64,000 nucleotides of DNA from Rhodocyclaceae bacterium (GTDB lineage: Bacteria > Pseudomonadota > Gammaproteobacteria > Burkholderiales > Rhodocyclaceae), in assembly GCA_030824115.1 (NCBI GenBank), contig JAVBYI010000022.1, positions 62,001-126,000 on the forward strand. The letters run 5' to 3'. Below are positions 21,242 to 30,612 of this stretch, in pieces; position 1 is the first letter of the stretch, and each line of letters begins with the position of its first letter. Position numbers and translations under genes: made by a program. Below the pieces are notes generated by a model. That model was not told where the DNA came from. It did not search any database and saw only the letters and a list, made by a program, of their open reading frames with translations.

Positions 21242-22588
21242 TCAACTAAAGGCGTCGGCCATCAGGTTGTTCAGCCAGCCTGCCGCGTACTGCGCCTCGA
21301 TCTTGCGATAGGTGCGCGGCACCGGTTTTGCGTCCTTGCCAACACCGAAATTCACCGGCGAGATGCCGCTGCCTTCCTTGACATAGATCCACTGATTGCC
21401 TTCGACGCGATACAGATGCACGACCGAAAACCCCCAGTCGTGATCGACCACGCTGTAGCAGGTGTTGGTATACGTCGGGATCGGCGCCGGCAAGGCGTTG
21501 AACTTGGCGACGAGGCTGGCGGCCACCACCTTGGCCTGCGAGTTGGCCATGTGCGCGGACTTGGGAAAGGCATTGCCCGAGGCGATTTCGCCGCCGATGC
21601 ACGAATCGCCAATCACATAGACGTCCTTGTGCACCGTCGACTCCATGTTGTCCGGCTTGACGCCGCACCAGACGCCGCTATTCACCAGCCCGGCGGTCTT
21701 GGCGATCTTGCCGGCATGATGCGGTGGAATGACGTTGAGGACATCGGCCTTGTGCTCGTCGAAGCCGGTGCGGCAGATCATGGTGTCGGCATTCACCTCC
21801 TCCACCGCGCCGCCGCTCGATCCCGAGACCCACTCGATCATGCCGCCCGGGCCGTAGCCGTAGAGGGCTTTCCACGCCTGCTCGAACAGGCCGCGCTTGG
21901 AGAAGCTATCGTTGCTGTCGAGGATCAGCACCTTGGCCTTTTGCTTGCCGTGATGCTTGCAATACATGGCCACCTGCGCCGCACGTTCATAAGGGCCGGG
22001 GGGACAGCGCAACGGCCCCTTGGGCACGGCAATGATGAAGCGGCCGTTGTCCGGCATGGCGGCCAGTTGCTTTTTCAGCAACAGCGTTTGCGCACCGGCC
22101 TTCCAGGCATGCGGCAGGCGCGTATCGGCAATCTCGGGCGTCAGGCCGACGATAGCGCTGTAATTGAAGTCGACGCCGGGCGAGACCACCAGCGCATCGT
22201 AGCTGAAGGTCTGGCCATCCGCCGTCGACACTTTCTTGCCGGCCGGATCGATGCCCGTCACCTCGCCATGCACAAAGCGCACACCGCGCCGCGACAGGCG
22301 CTCATAACCGGTTTGCAGCGACTTGATGTCGCGCGAATCGGAGAGCACTTCGTTGGACAGCGGGCAAGCGGTATAGCGCGTTTCCCGCTCGATCAGCGTC
22401 ACCTCGATACCCGGATCGAGCAGGCGCAAATACTTGGCCACCGAAGCGCCGCCGAAGCCACCGCCCACCACCACCACCTGCGCCTTGGCACTGGCGGCAC
22501 GACCCTGCGGCACACACAGAATCGACGCGCCGGCAACCGCGCTCAGGCCCTTAAGGAAACTGCGACGATCAACGTTGTTCATGGTCAT
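21242..22588 (-). CDS. fccB: FccB-type flavoprotein (sulfide dehydrogenase family)
   Basis: 448 residues. Twin-arginine signal (NNVDRRSFLKGL), FAD-binding VVVGGGFGGASVAKYLR, conserved cysteine in ACPLSNEV, LRCPPGPYER, and a GDSCIGG segment near the C-terminal FAD site, all as in the flavin subunit of flavocytochrome c sulfide dehydrogenase. It probably acts in the periplasm with the diheme cytochrome encoded just upstream. The ATG at 22588 is chosen because GAGGGG lies 8 bases before it; the ATG at 22603 overlaps the fccA-like stop as ATGA and is also possible. Sulfide as substrate is inferred from family membership only. A second paralogue lies at 36040. Confidence 0.87.
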   Translation of the reverse strand: MTMNNVDRRSFLKGLSAVAGASILCVPQGRAASAKAQVVVVGGGFGGASVAKYLRLLDPGIEVTLIERETRYTACPLSNEVLSDSRDIKSLQTGYERLSRRGVRFVHGEVTGIDPAGKKVSTADGQTFSYDALVVSPGVDFNYSAIVGLTPEIADTRLPHAWKAGAQTLLLKKQLAAMPDNGRFIIAVPKGPLRCPPGPYERAAQVAMYCKHHGKQKAKVLILDSNDSFSKRGLFEQAWKALYGYGPGGMIEWVSGSSGGAVEEVNADTMICRTGFDEHKADVLNVIPPHHAGKIAKTAGLVNSGVWCGVKPDNMESTVHKDVYVIGDSCIGGEIASGNAFPKSAHMANSQAKVVAASLVAKFNALPAPIPTYTNTCYSVVDHDWGFSVVHLYRVEGNQWIYVKEGSGISPVNFGVGKDAKPVPRTYRKIEAQYAAGWLNNLMADAFS

Positions 22589-22599
22589 CTCATTTCCCC

Positions 22600-23169
22600 T
22601 CATTTTCCCTGGGCGCCAAAGTAGCGGGAAGTGGCCGACACCTCCTCCGGCTTCATGTCATGGGCGGCCTGCTTCATCTTGCGATGCGGCATCTTGAAGA
22701 CGCCGCTGCGGTACTTCAACAGTTCAAGTTCCATGTACTTCGACCATTGGCCGTTGATCTTCGGCACCTCGACATCGGGATCGTTGCCGGTCAGTCCGTG
22801 ACAGTCGCGGCAGTTTTCTTCCACCGCCGCCTTGCCCTTGGCCAACACGGCTTCCGAGGCCGGTTGCGGTACCGGCACCCAGGGCTGCTTGGAGAAATAC
22901 TCAGCCAGCGCATCCAGCTGATCGTCGCTGAACCCCTTGACGATGCGATCCATGGTCACGGCATTGCGCTCGCCGTATTTCCACTGCTTCATGATGCGCT
23001 TCAGGTATTCCTTGGGCAGACCGCCGATGGAAGGCATCGGGCCGCTGACGCTAACGCCGCCGACGCCATGACAGCCATTGCAGGTACGCGCCAGCGGCTC
23101 AATGTCCGGCCGCGCCGCCGCCGTGCTCGCACAGCCGACCAACAACAGGGACAGAATGATTTTGTGCAT
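22600..23169 (-). CDS. fccA: Diheme cytochrome c, FccA/c4 type
   Basis: 189 residues: signal peptide (MHKIILSLLLVGCASTAAA) and two cytochrome c domains, with heme motifs CNGCH near residue 30 and CRDCH near residue 120, and distal methionines in candidate positions (GPMPSIGG; KMPHRKM). Paired with the FccB-type gene it would be the electron-accepting subunit. GGGAGGG precedes the ATG. It lies 13 bases after the nonaheme cytochrome gene. Confidence 0.88.
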   Translation of the reverse strand: MHKIILSLLLVGCASTAAARPDIEPLARTCNGCHGVGGVSVSGPMPSIGGLPKEYLKRIMKQWKYGERNAVTMDRIVKGFSDDQLDALAEYFSKQPWVPVPQPASEAVLAKGKAAVEENCRDCHGLTGNDPDVEVPKINGQWSKYMELELLKYRSGVFKMPHRKMKQAAHDMKPEEVSATSRYFGAQGK

Positions 23170-23182
23170 GATTTCCCTCCCC

Positions 23183-25117
23183 TTATGGTGCGGTGCCGAT
23201 ACCGATCAGCACCAGCGTCAGCAGACTGAGGCCGGTAATGATCAGGACACTGGTGATGAACGAGGCCACCAGATCGGTGCGCCGTGAAGGGCGCCGCATC
23301 AGGTGCTTGTCGAGTTCGCCGGCCGCGAGCAGGCGCTCGTATTCCAGCCGGTGATCGTGCTTGAACTCCTCGATGGGAATCGCACCGGTAAAGATCGTGG
23401 TGCTCATCGGGAAGCGCTCGGGACGGAAATGCACATTGAAGAAGTGCACCGAGTTGAGGAAGATCGCCGCCAGCAAGGCCTCTTCGGCATGCACCAGCGT
23501 GGCGACGTTGAACACCCAGCCCGGCAGATATTGCGCAGTGGTTTCCGGCGCGAACAGCATGATGCCGGACGAGCCGATCACCGCCGCGCCCCAGAACGGC
23601 GCCCAGTAGTCGAACTTCTGCCAATACGTCCAGTGGCAGAACTGCGGCCGTGGCGCCATGCCGAGGAACCACTTGAACATGTCGCGCAGGTCGCGCGCAT
23701 CCTTCATGTTCGGCAACAGGCAGGTGCCGCCCATCCACTCGAAGGTCTTGCGCTTGCGATAGATGTTGGTCATCGCGATGATCAGATGCACCACGAAGAT
23801 CGACAACCAGAACACCGCCGCCGTGCGGTGGATGATGCCTTCCATCTGCGGCCCGCCGAGGAACACCACCACCGCCTTCGCCCAGCCGGTGTGCGAGAAC
23901 AGCAAGGTGGTGCCGGTCAGGATCAGTGTCATCGTCGAGATGGCGAACAGCGCGTGAATCCAGCGCCACACCGGCGTGAAGCGACGGAAATAGACGATGT
24001 CGGGCTTGTCCAGATCTTCCTTGAAGCCCTTGCCCTGGAAGTGATCCATCAGTTCGCGATAGAGCCACAACAGCACATGCACCCAGAAGAAAATCATCAC
24101 CGCGATGATCAGCACCTGCATGAAACGCTTGGCCGACCACAGCCACGGATATTTCTCCTTGTTGTCCGGGTCGCCGTGCGGCTGAAATTCGAGGAAGCTG
24201 TCGGTGGCATTCTTGTGGCAATTCTTGCAGTTCTCCAGCCGGTTGTTGACGTGGACTGACGACGTCGGGTCCTTGGCATCTTTCACGTCATGCCCACCGT
24301 GGCAATCGAAACACTTGGCGGTATTGGTATAGCCCAGCCGATGCACTTGGCCGTGATACGAGGACAGATAGGTCTTCTGCGCCTTTTCATGGCAGTTGCC
24401 GCAGTTCGCGGTAATCGCCAGCTTGGCCGGATCGCCCTTGGTGGCGCTGATGGCGTGGGTGGTATGGCAGTCGGCGCAGACGGCCGACTTTTCATCCTGC
24501 TTTTCGGTGATCAGCTTGCCATGCAGCGAGCCGAGGTAGTCCTTCTTCTGCTTCTCGTGGCAGCGGCCGCAGACTTCCGGATTCTTCAGCCGATGTTCCT
24601 TGCGCGCCAGGGTGCCGGGCTTGCCGATATCGTGGGCGTCGTGGCAATCATGGCAGGCGGCATTGACGCGTGCCTGATCCTTGACGCTGGGCCGGGCATG
24701 GGCCGAATGCAGGTAGTTTTCGGTCTGTTCCAGCACCACGTCGAGACGCTCGCGCTTTTTCGGGTCCGTGTCCTTGAGAGACTTTTCATGTTCCTTCCTG
24801 TGGCACTCGATACAGCCAATGGCCACGGCAAGGGGCTTGGCGTGCGGCAGCTTGGTCACATCGCGGTGGCAACCGACGCAGGCCACTTTGCCATGCACGC
24901 TTTTTTCCAGCTTGTCCTTGTCGATGAAGATATTGTTCTGGCTGCCATCCTGCCGCAGCGCGTGTTTTTCTTCCTGATCGGCATGGCAGCGCAAGCAGCG
25001 ATGATTTTCCACCCCGGCGGCGCTATCGATCCCCGTCGTGGTTTCCGCCGCCGCCCCGGAAAGCAGCAAAACTGCGAGCGCCAAGCCCGCAAACCATCCC
25101 TTGGCATGAGTTGCCAT
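23183..25117 (-). CDS. Nonaheme cytochrome c fused to membrane cytochrome b domain
   Basis: 644 residues. After a signal peptide, residues about 35-310 carry nine CxxCH motifs (CLRCH, CVGCH, CIECH, CHDCH, CGRCH, CADCH, CGNCH, CFDCH, CKNCH). From about residue 335 a cytochrome-b-like region has five or six membrane helices with histidines in RWIHALF, IIHRTAAVFW, VVHLIIAM and VHAEEALL, resembling the diheme b subunits of formate dehydrogenase or thiosulfate reductase. The layout suggests electron transfer between the quinone pool and periplasmic cytochromes. It is first in an operon with fccA- and fccB-like genes. GAGGAGG precedes the ATG and an FNR-like site lies 64-77 bases upstream. The physiological direction is not known. 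Confidence 0.88.
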   Translation of the reverse strand: MATHAKGWFAGLALAVLLLSGAAAETTTGIDSAAGVENHRCLRCHADQEEKHALRQDGSQNNIFIDKDKLEKSVHGKVACVGCHRDVTKLPHAKPLAVAIGCIECHRKEHEKSLKDTDPKKRERLDVVLEQTENYLHSAHARPSVKDQARVNAACHDCHDAHDIGKPGTLARKEHRLKNPEVCGRCHEKQKKDYLGSLHGKLITEKQDEKSAVCADCHTTHAISATKGDPAKLAITANCGNCHEKAQKTYLSSYHGQVHRLGYTNTAKCFDCHGGHDVKDAKDPTSSVHVNNRLENCKNCHKNATDSFLEFQPHGDPDNKEKYPWLWSAKRFMQVLIIAVMIFFWVHVLLWLYRELMDHFQGKGFKEDLDKPDIVYFRRFTPVWRWIHALFAISTMTLILTGTTLLFSHTGWAKAVVVFLGGPQMEGIIHRTAAVFWLSIFVVHLIIAMTNIYRKRKTFEWMGGTCLLPNMKDARDLRDMFKWFLGMAPRPQFCHWTYWQKFDYWAPFWGAAVIGSSGIMLFAPETTAQYLPGWVFNVATLVHAEEALLAAIFLNSVHFFNVHFRPERFPMSTTIFTGAIPIEEFKHDHRLEYERLLAAGELDKHLMRRPSRRTDLVASFITSVLIITGLSLLTLVLIGIGTAP

Positions 25118-25180
25118 CTTGCTGCCTCCTCTATATTTTTTCGTCCGCGCGCATTGTCATGAGTCAAGCCGTGAAACAAC

Positions 25181-25194
25181 TTGAGCTAGATCAA
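25181..25194 (-). promoter_or_regulatory. FNR/Anr-like binding site of the cytochrome operon
   Basis: TTGAGCTAGATCAA on the plus strand matches TTGAT-N4-ATCAA at 9 of 10 positions. On the minus strand its centre lies about 29 bases before GACAAT (complement of 25153-25158), the expected spacing for a class II FNR promoter with the site near -41. Confidence 0.6.
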
Positions 25195-25301
25195 AACCCC
25201 GATCAATGTATTTGTTGCCACTTGCACCCAGCCTTATGTACCAGGATTTACCTATTTACATACATAATGTATTAAATCATTTGACAGTTACATTGATTAT
25301 C

Positions 25302-25330
25302 TTACCTCCATGAATGCAATACACTATAGT
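25302..25330 (+). promoter_or_regulatory. Candidate aceB promoter
   Basis: TTACCT (25302-25307), 17 bases, TATAGT (25325-25330). The -10 is good and the -35 weak, as expected for a regulated promoter. Confidence 0.4.
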
Positions 25331-25343
25331 CATCTATAAGACC
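25328..25343 (+). promoter_or_regulatory. Candidate operator at aceB resembling the aceA palindrome
   Basis: AGTCATCTATAAGACC matches the aceA palindrome TGTCTTATATAAGACA at 12 of 16 positions, with ATAAGAC identical. It overlaps the predicted -10 and start site of aceB, suiting a repressor. Confidence 0.35.
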
Positions 25344-25356
25344 ACGGAGTAATGCC

Positions 25357-26964
<1,608 letters not shown>

Positions 26965-26972
26965 GCACCGCA

Positions 26973-26998
26973 AAAAGTCGGCGCTGGTGAGACGGCAC
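26973..26998 (+). repeat. Dispersed 25-bp repeat, copy 6
   Basis: Reads AAAAGTCGGCGCTGGTGAGA then CGGCAC, between the aceB stop and its terminator; it would therefore be part of the aceB mRNA 3' end. Confidence 0.9.
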
Positions 26999-27010
26999 CG
27001 ACAAGGAAAG

Positions 27011-27042
27011 AACGGCGCGCCGGGGGACCGGGGCGCCGTTTT
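27011..27042 (+). terminator. Terminator after aceB
   Basis: AACGGCGC (27011-27018) pairs with GCGCCGTT (27033-27040) across a GC-rich loop that can extend the stem, ending in TTTT. Confidence 0.75.
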
Positions 27043-27059
27043 GCTACTCGGCAGACAAT

Positions 27060-27106
27060 ATGTCGAAGATGTTTGCATTAATCGACATATCCTGAGAACA
27101 TGTCGA
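27060..27106. promoter_or_regulatory. Triple ATGTCGA operator upstream of fic
   Basis: ATGTCGA at 27060-27066, its inverse TCGACAT at 27082-27088, and ATGTCGA again at 27100-27106, all within 60 bases of the fic start. The layout suits autoregulation by the Fic protein's C-terminal winged helix; this is an inference. Confidence 0.5.
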
Positions 27107-27116
27107 AATAGTAAAC

Positions 27117-28214
27117 ATGTCCTCACTCATGCATTTCGATCCGCACCGCCCCTTTGACGACCTTCCTCCTCTGCCCCCCACGCAGGAAGTGGAAACGCGC
27201 GTCGTCCTCAAGGCCTGCATCGAAGCACGCGCCGCCGTGGCTGAACTGCGGCAGGCCGGCGCATTGATCCCAAATCAGGGCGTACTCATCAACAGCATTC
27301 CGCTGCTCGAAGCCCAGGCCAGCTCGGAAATCGAAAACATCGTCACCACCGCCGACCGCATGTTCCTGTTCGACGGTGGCCCGGAGGAACAGGCCGACAC
27401 CGCCACCAAGGAAGCCCTACGCTATCGCACTGCCCTTTGGGACGGCTACCGCTCACTGCAACAACGGCCGCTCACCACGTCCACGGCGGTGGAAGTCTGC
27501 CGCGCCATCAAAGGCATCGCCCTCGACATTCGCCGCACGCCCGGCACCCAGCTCGTCAACGACCGCAGCGGCGAAACCATCTATACGCCCCCCTCCGGCG
27601 AGACGCTGTTACGCGACAAGCTCGCCAACTGGGAACGCTACCTGCACGACGAAGGCGACACCGACCCGCTGGTGCGCATGGCCGTGATGCATTACCAGTT
27701 CGAAGCCATCCATCCCTTCGTCGACGGCAATGGCCGCACCGGCCGCGTGCTCAACCTGCTCTATCTGGTCGAACGCGGCCTGCTCGACATCCCGGTGCTT
27801 TACCTCTCGCGCTACATCGTCCAGCACAAAACCGACTACTACCGCAAGCTGCTAGCCGTCACCACAGACGAACAATGGGAAGACTGGATTCTCTACATGC
27901 TCGCCGCCGTGACTGACACCGCGCGCTGGACCACGCGCAAGATCAACGCCATCCGCGCTCTCATCGACACCACCGCCGAACGCATGCGCAAAGAAGCGCC
28001 CAACATCTACAGCCGCGAACTCGCCGAACTCATCTTCGAACGCCCCTACGCCCGCATCGCCCACGTCGTCGACGCCGGCCTCGCCAAGCGCCAGACCGCC
28101 TCGGTCTATCTCAAGGAGCTCTGCGCCATCGGCCTACTGGAAGAAAGCAAGGTCGGGCGGGAAAAGGTATTCCTCAATCCCGCCTTTGTCGAACTGCTCA
28201 AACAGGATGAGTGA
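27117..28214 (+). CDS. Fic family protein with C-terminal winged helix
   Basis: 365 residues. Order: N-terminal region with the inhibitory-helix motif S-S-E-I-E-N (about residues 67-72, matching [S/T]xxxE[G/N]), the Fic core with intact HPFVDGNGRTGR near residues 200-211, and a C-terminal winged-helix part (about 300-365). Fic enzymes usually transfer AMP to a hydroxyl on a target protein; the inhibitory glutamate keeps them auto-inhibited (class II). No separate antitoxin gene is adjacent. ATG 27117 lacks a clear ribosome site; ATG 27129 is an alternative. Three ATGTCGA sites precede it. The target is unknown. Confidence 0.93.
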   Translation: MSSLMHFDPHRPFDDLPPLPPTQEVETRVVLKACIEARAAVAELRQAGALIPNQGVLINSIPLLEAQASSEIENIVTTADRMFLFDGGPEEQADTATKEALRYRTALWDGYRSLQQRPLTTSTAVEVCRAIKGIALDIRRTPGTQLVNDRSGETIYTPPSGETLLRDKLANWERYLHDEGDTDPLVRMAVMHYQFEAIHPFVDGNGRTGRVLNLLYLVERGLLDIPVLYLSRYIVQHKTDYYRKLLAVTTDEQWEDWILYMLAAVTDTARWTTRKINAIRALIDTTAERMRKEAPNIYSRELAELIFERPYARIAHVVDAGLAKRQTASVYLKELCAIGLLEESKVGREKVFLNPAFVELLKQDE

Positions 28215-29535
28215 TCTAAGAAAAGTCGGCGCTGGCAAGACGGCAGATAGCCGCCCAGCTTGGAGGGCATTAAGGCACGGGGCAAGTGCTGGTTACTCGC
28301 CTCGCAAGCGACAGCGCCAGCTTCAGCCGCCAATACAGCAACCAAGCGCATTTCCTGCTTCGCTCAGGGATTGGCTATACGCTCGCATCAAAGACCATCC
28401 AGGAAGCTCCTTGTTAGCCTTGGCATTCACATTGGGCGGCCTGCTAATGCTCGCTCATTTCCAGCACATCGAGTATTTACCAGTACTCGACGTAAGGTCG
28501 GTGACGGGTTTGCTGTTGGGGGTTGCGTTTACAGGTTTGCTTGGCCTAGCTTCATTCGCAATCCTTCTTGCGGTACCAGGAATAGTCCTGCATCTATGCG
28601 TACGTTACAAGGTCATCAACCCTGGCATGGCCGACCTTGACAAAGATACCGGCGAAAAATCAAACCGCAACAAGTCGAAAGGCAATGCACGCGGACTCTT
28701 TGTTCTCTATCTCTACGCAAGTACTGCAATCGCACTAGGACTTCATCTCGGCCTGCCTTTGCTAGGCATTACGGAGACCATTGGCAGGATTGCGATAAAT
28801 ATATTTTTCTTTGGTGTTGGCGTCACCTACCTCGCGGCTGTGTTTTTTAACGTTGTCCTTAGCGCCAAAGCAAAAACGCCGCAACTCCTTCCCCGCATTC
28901 GCTATCGGAAAATCTTCGCGACTTGGCATGGGGCTTGGCTGCTTGGCTTCCTGACATTGCTACAGCTAGTGGTGACATTCATTATGTTTCTGCTCGCCCC
29001 GTTGTTTCGCCTTGAGGCCGGCCTGTTCAACATCATCAATTTTGGCGTAATGATCTCCTTCAGCGGTGCTTTCGGCATTGCTATTCGTCATAACTGGAAA
29101 ACCGCCTCCGTCTCAATTGGCGCCTTGCTTTTATTAGCACTTTTATTATTTGGCGGCTTTACTCAAATAGCCCAATCAGCCGTGCAAATCCTCAAGCTCG
29201 GTAACATTCGCAATGCGTCGCTCATCGTCTCCAGCGCCGGATGTGAAATGCTTGCCAATGCTGCCGGATGCGGAAAATGTTCGGGTACATCACAAAAACA
29301 ATCCCGCACCTTCCGCATTGAGGGGATCGATGTTCTTTCACGCGTTGGGAGTGAATATCTATTGGCGATCAAGCATGGAAATAGCGAAATCCGGCTTCTC
29401 ATCCCCTCGACGGATGTTCTCGCTATTACCTATCCCGCTGCCCCAATAAAGACATCGCGCAAGACACCAACACCTGCCGAAAACTGCCCTCGCATTACAC
29501 CGCTGGACACTAACTCTGAAACGACAATCAAGTGA
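28207..29535 (+). CDS. Multi-pass membrane protein of unknown family
   Basis: About 442 residues; I do not recognise the family. Six or seven hydrophobic helices lie between about residues 60 and 315, followed by a soluble part of about 125 residues with a cysteine cluster (AGCEMLANAAGCGKCSG). Base composition is visibly AT-richer than the neighbours, suggesting transfer. The start is uncertain: ATG 28207 overlaps the fic stop, and this N-terminus would translate a dispersed-repeat copy as KVGAGKTA; no later ATG, GTG or TTG is in frame before the first helix. Its stop is immediately followed by the HrgA-like start, so the two are probably one operon. Confidence 0.72.
   Translation: MSDLRKVGAGKTADSRPAWRALRHGASAGYSPRKRQRQLQPPIQQPSAFPASLRDWLYARIKDHPGSSLLALAFTLGGLLMLAHFQHIEYLPVLDVRSVTGLLLGVAFTGLLGLASFAILLAVPGIVLHLCVRYKVINPGMADLDKDTGEKSNRNKSKGNARGLFVLYLYASTAIALGLHLGLPLLGITETIGRIAINIFFFGVGVTYLAAVFFNVVLSAKAKTPQLLPRIRYRKIFATWHGAWLLGFLTLLQLVVTFIMFLLAPLFRLEAGLFNIINFGVMISFSGAFGIAIRHNWKTASVSIGALLLLALLLFGGFTQIAQSAVQILKLGNIRNASLIVSSAGCEMLANAAGCGKCSGTSQKQSRTFRIEGIDVLSRVGSEYLLAIKHGNSEIRLLIPSTDVLAITYPAAPIKTSRKTPTPAENCPRITPLDTNSETTIK
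28221..28245 (+). repeat. Dispersed 25-bp repeat, copy 7
   Basis: Reads AAAAGTCGGCGCTGGCAAGA then CGGCA, 6 bases after the fic stop and within the likely 5' end of the membrane-protein gene. Confidence 0.9.
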
Positions 29536-30495
29536 ATGGCTATGAAACTTAACCTCCGCCAAACCGTCATCGACTTCCTCAAGTCCCATCCCGAAGAGCG
29601 CTTCAAGGCGCGCCAGATCGCAGAATGGATTTTCGAGAATTTGCGCGAGGCCTGCGAGGAAAAGCGCCAGAACAGTAAACAGGATTTATCTAGCGACGAG
29701 TCGTTCCTGTGGCAGCTTGTTGCCGAAATTAGCTCCAACCGGCCCGAGATTCAGAAGAAGGAGCCGGCCATCCGCACCACCGAGGGACGACCGCGCCTTT
29801 ATTACTACGCAGTAGATGCGAAGTACGACAAAATCCTGCGCCCGGTCGACTTAGCCACATTTGTAGGAGACCATTCATCCAAGAACAAGGCTATTGAGAA
29901 GATTACGGAGCACGACCTATACCCCCTGCTCTGCCGCTACCTCCACGCCGAATTCGGCCTCTACCCCAAGCGCATCGACGAGAAGCGCGCCTCGAACCGT
30001 AACGGCCCCAAGGGCAACATCTGGCTGTTTCCCGACATCGTGGCCATGGAAGACCTGGGCGCCGAATGGCACAAGGACATCCGCGACTGCGTGCGCCACT
30101 ATGGCGATCCGCGTTGCCGGCTGTGGTCATTCGAGGTGAAGCTGAAGCTCAACCGTTCGAACGTGCGCGAGGCGTGGTTCCAGACGGTGTCGAATTCCTC
30201 ATGGTCCAACCAGGGCTATCTGGTGACGGCCGAGGTGGAGGGGGCAGATACGATGAAGGAGCTGCGCCTGCTGGCGGCGGCGCACGGCATTGGGCTGATC
30301 GTGCTGGACGTGGAAGACCCGACGGAGGGCAGCGAGATTCGCATACCCGCCCGCGAGCGCGGCGACGTGGACTGGGACGCCTGCAATCGTCTGGCGGAGG
30401 AAAACGCCGACTTCCGCGACTACATCCGCGCCGTGCGCCAGTTCCACCAGACCGACGACATCAAGCGCGGCGATTGGGATTTGCCAGCGGACTGA
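29536..30495 (+). CDS. HrgA-like HTH and PD-(D/E)XK nuclease-fold protein
   Basis: 319 residues. The N-terminal 80 residues form a helix-turn-helix of the HARE type (RQTVIDFLKSHPEERFKARQIAEWIFE). The middle has a PD-(D/E)XK pattern, FPDIVAME then LWSFEVKLKL (D..ExK), with RSNVREAWFQTVSNSSWSNQGYLV after it. This matches my recollection of the HrgA group (COG2958), one member of which occupies a restriction-gene site in Helicobacter pylori. DNA cleavage is inferred from the motif, not proven. The ATG lies directly after the upstream stop (TGAATG); a second ATG is at 29542. A dispersed repeat follows the stop. Confidence 0.8.
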   Translation: MAMKLNLRQTVIDFLKSHPEERFKARQIAEWIFENLREACEEKRQNSKQDLSSDESFLWQLVAEISSNRPEIQKKEPAIRTTEGRPRLYYYAVDAKYDKILRPVDLATFVGDHSSKNKAIEKITEHDLYPLLCRYLHAEFGLYPKRIDEKRASNRNGPKGNIWLFPDIVAMEDLGAEWHKDIRDCVRHYGDPRCRLWSFEVKLKLNRSNVREAWFQTVSNSSWSNQGYLVTAEVEGADTMKELRLLAAAHGIGLIVLDVEDPTEGSEIRIPARERGDVDWDACNRLAEENADFRDYIRAVRQFHQTDDIKRGDWDLPAD

Positions 30496-30499
30496 CCCG

Positions 30500-30525
30500 A
30501 AAAGTCGGCGCTGGCGGGACGGCAC
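30500..30525 (+). repeat. Dispersed 25-bp repeat, copy 8
   Basis: Consensus core copy 5 bases after the HrgA-like stop codon. Confidence 0.93.
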
Positions 30526-30612
30526 CCCACACCCCAATCTCCGCAAGAATCGGATTGCCCGCCGGCGCCTCCCGCGCCAAACTGCCGGCTGCGATCCTAT
30601 CTACCCCATCCG

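Larger units (their letters stand above)
25118..25356. other. Divergent intergenic region cytochrome operon/aceB
   Basis: About 240 AT-rich bases with promoters in both directions: the FNR-like box for the cytochrome operon at 25181-25194 and the aceB promoter near 25302-25330. No small gene or dispersed repeat is seen here. Confidence 0.6.
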
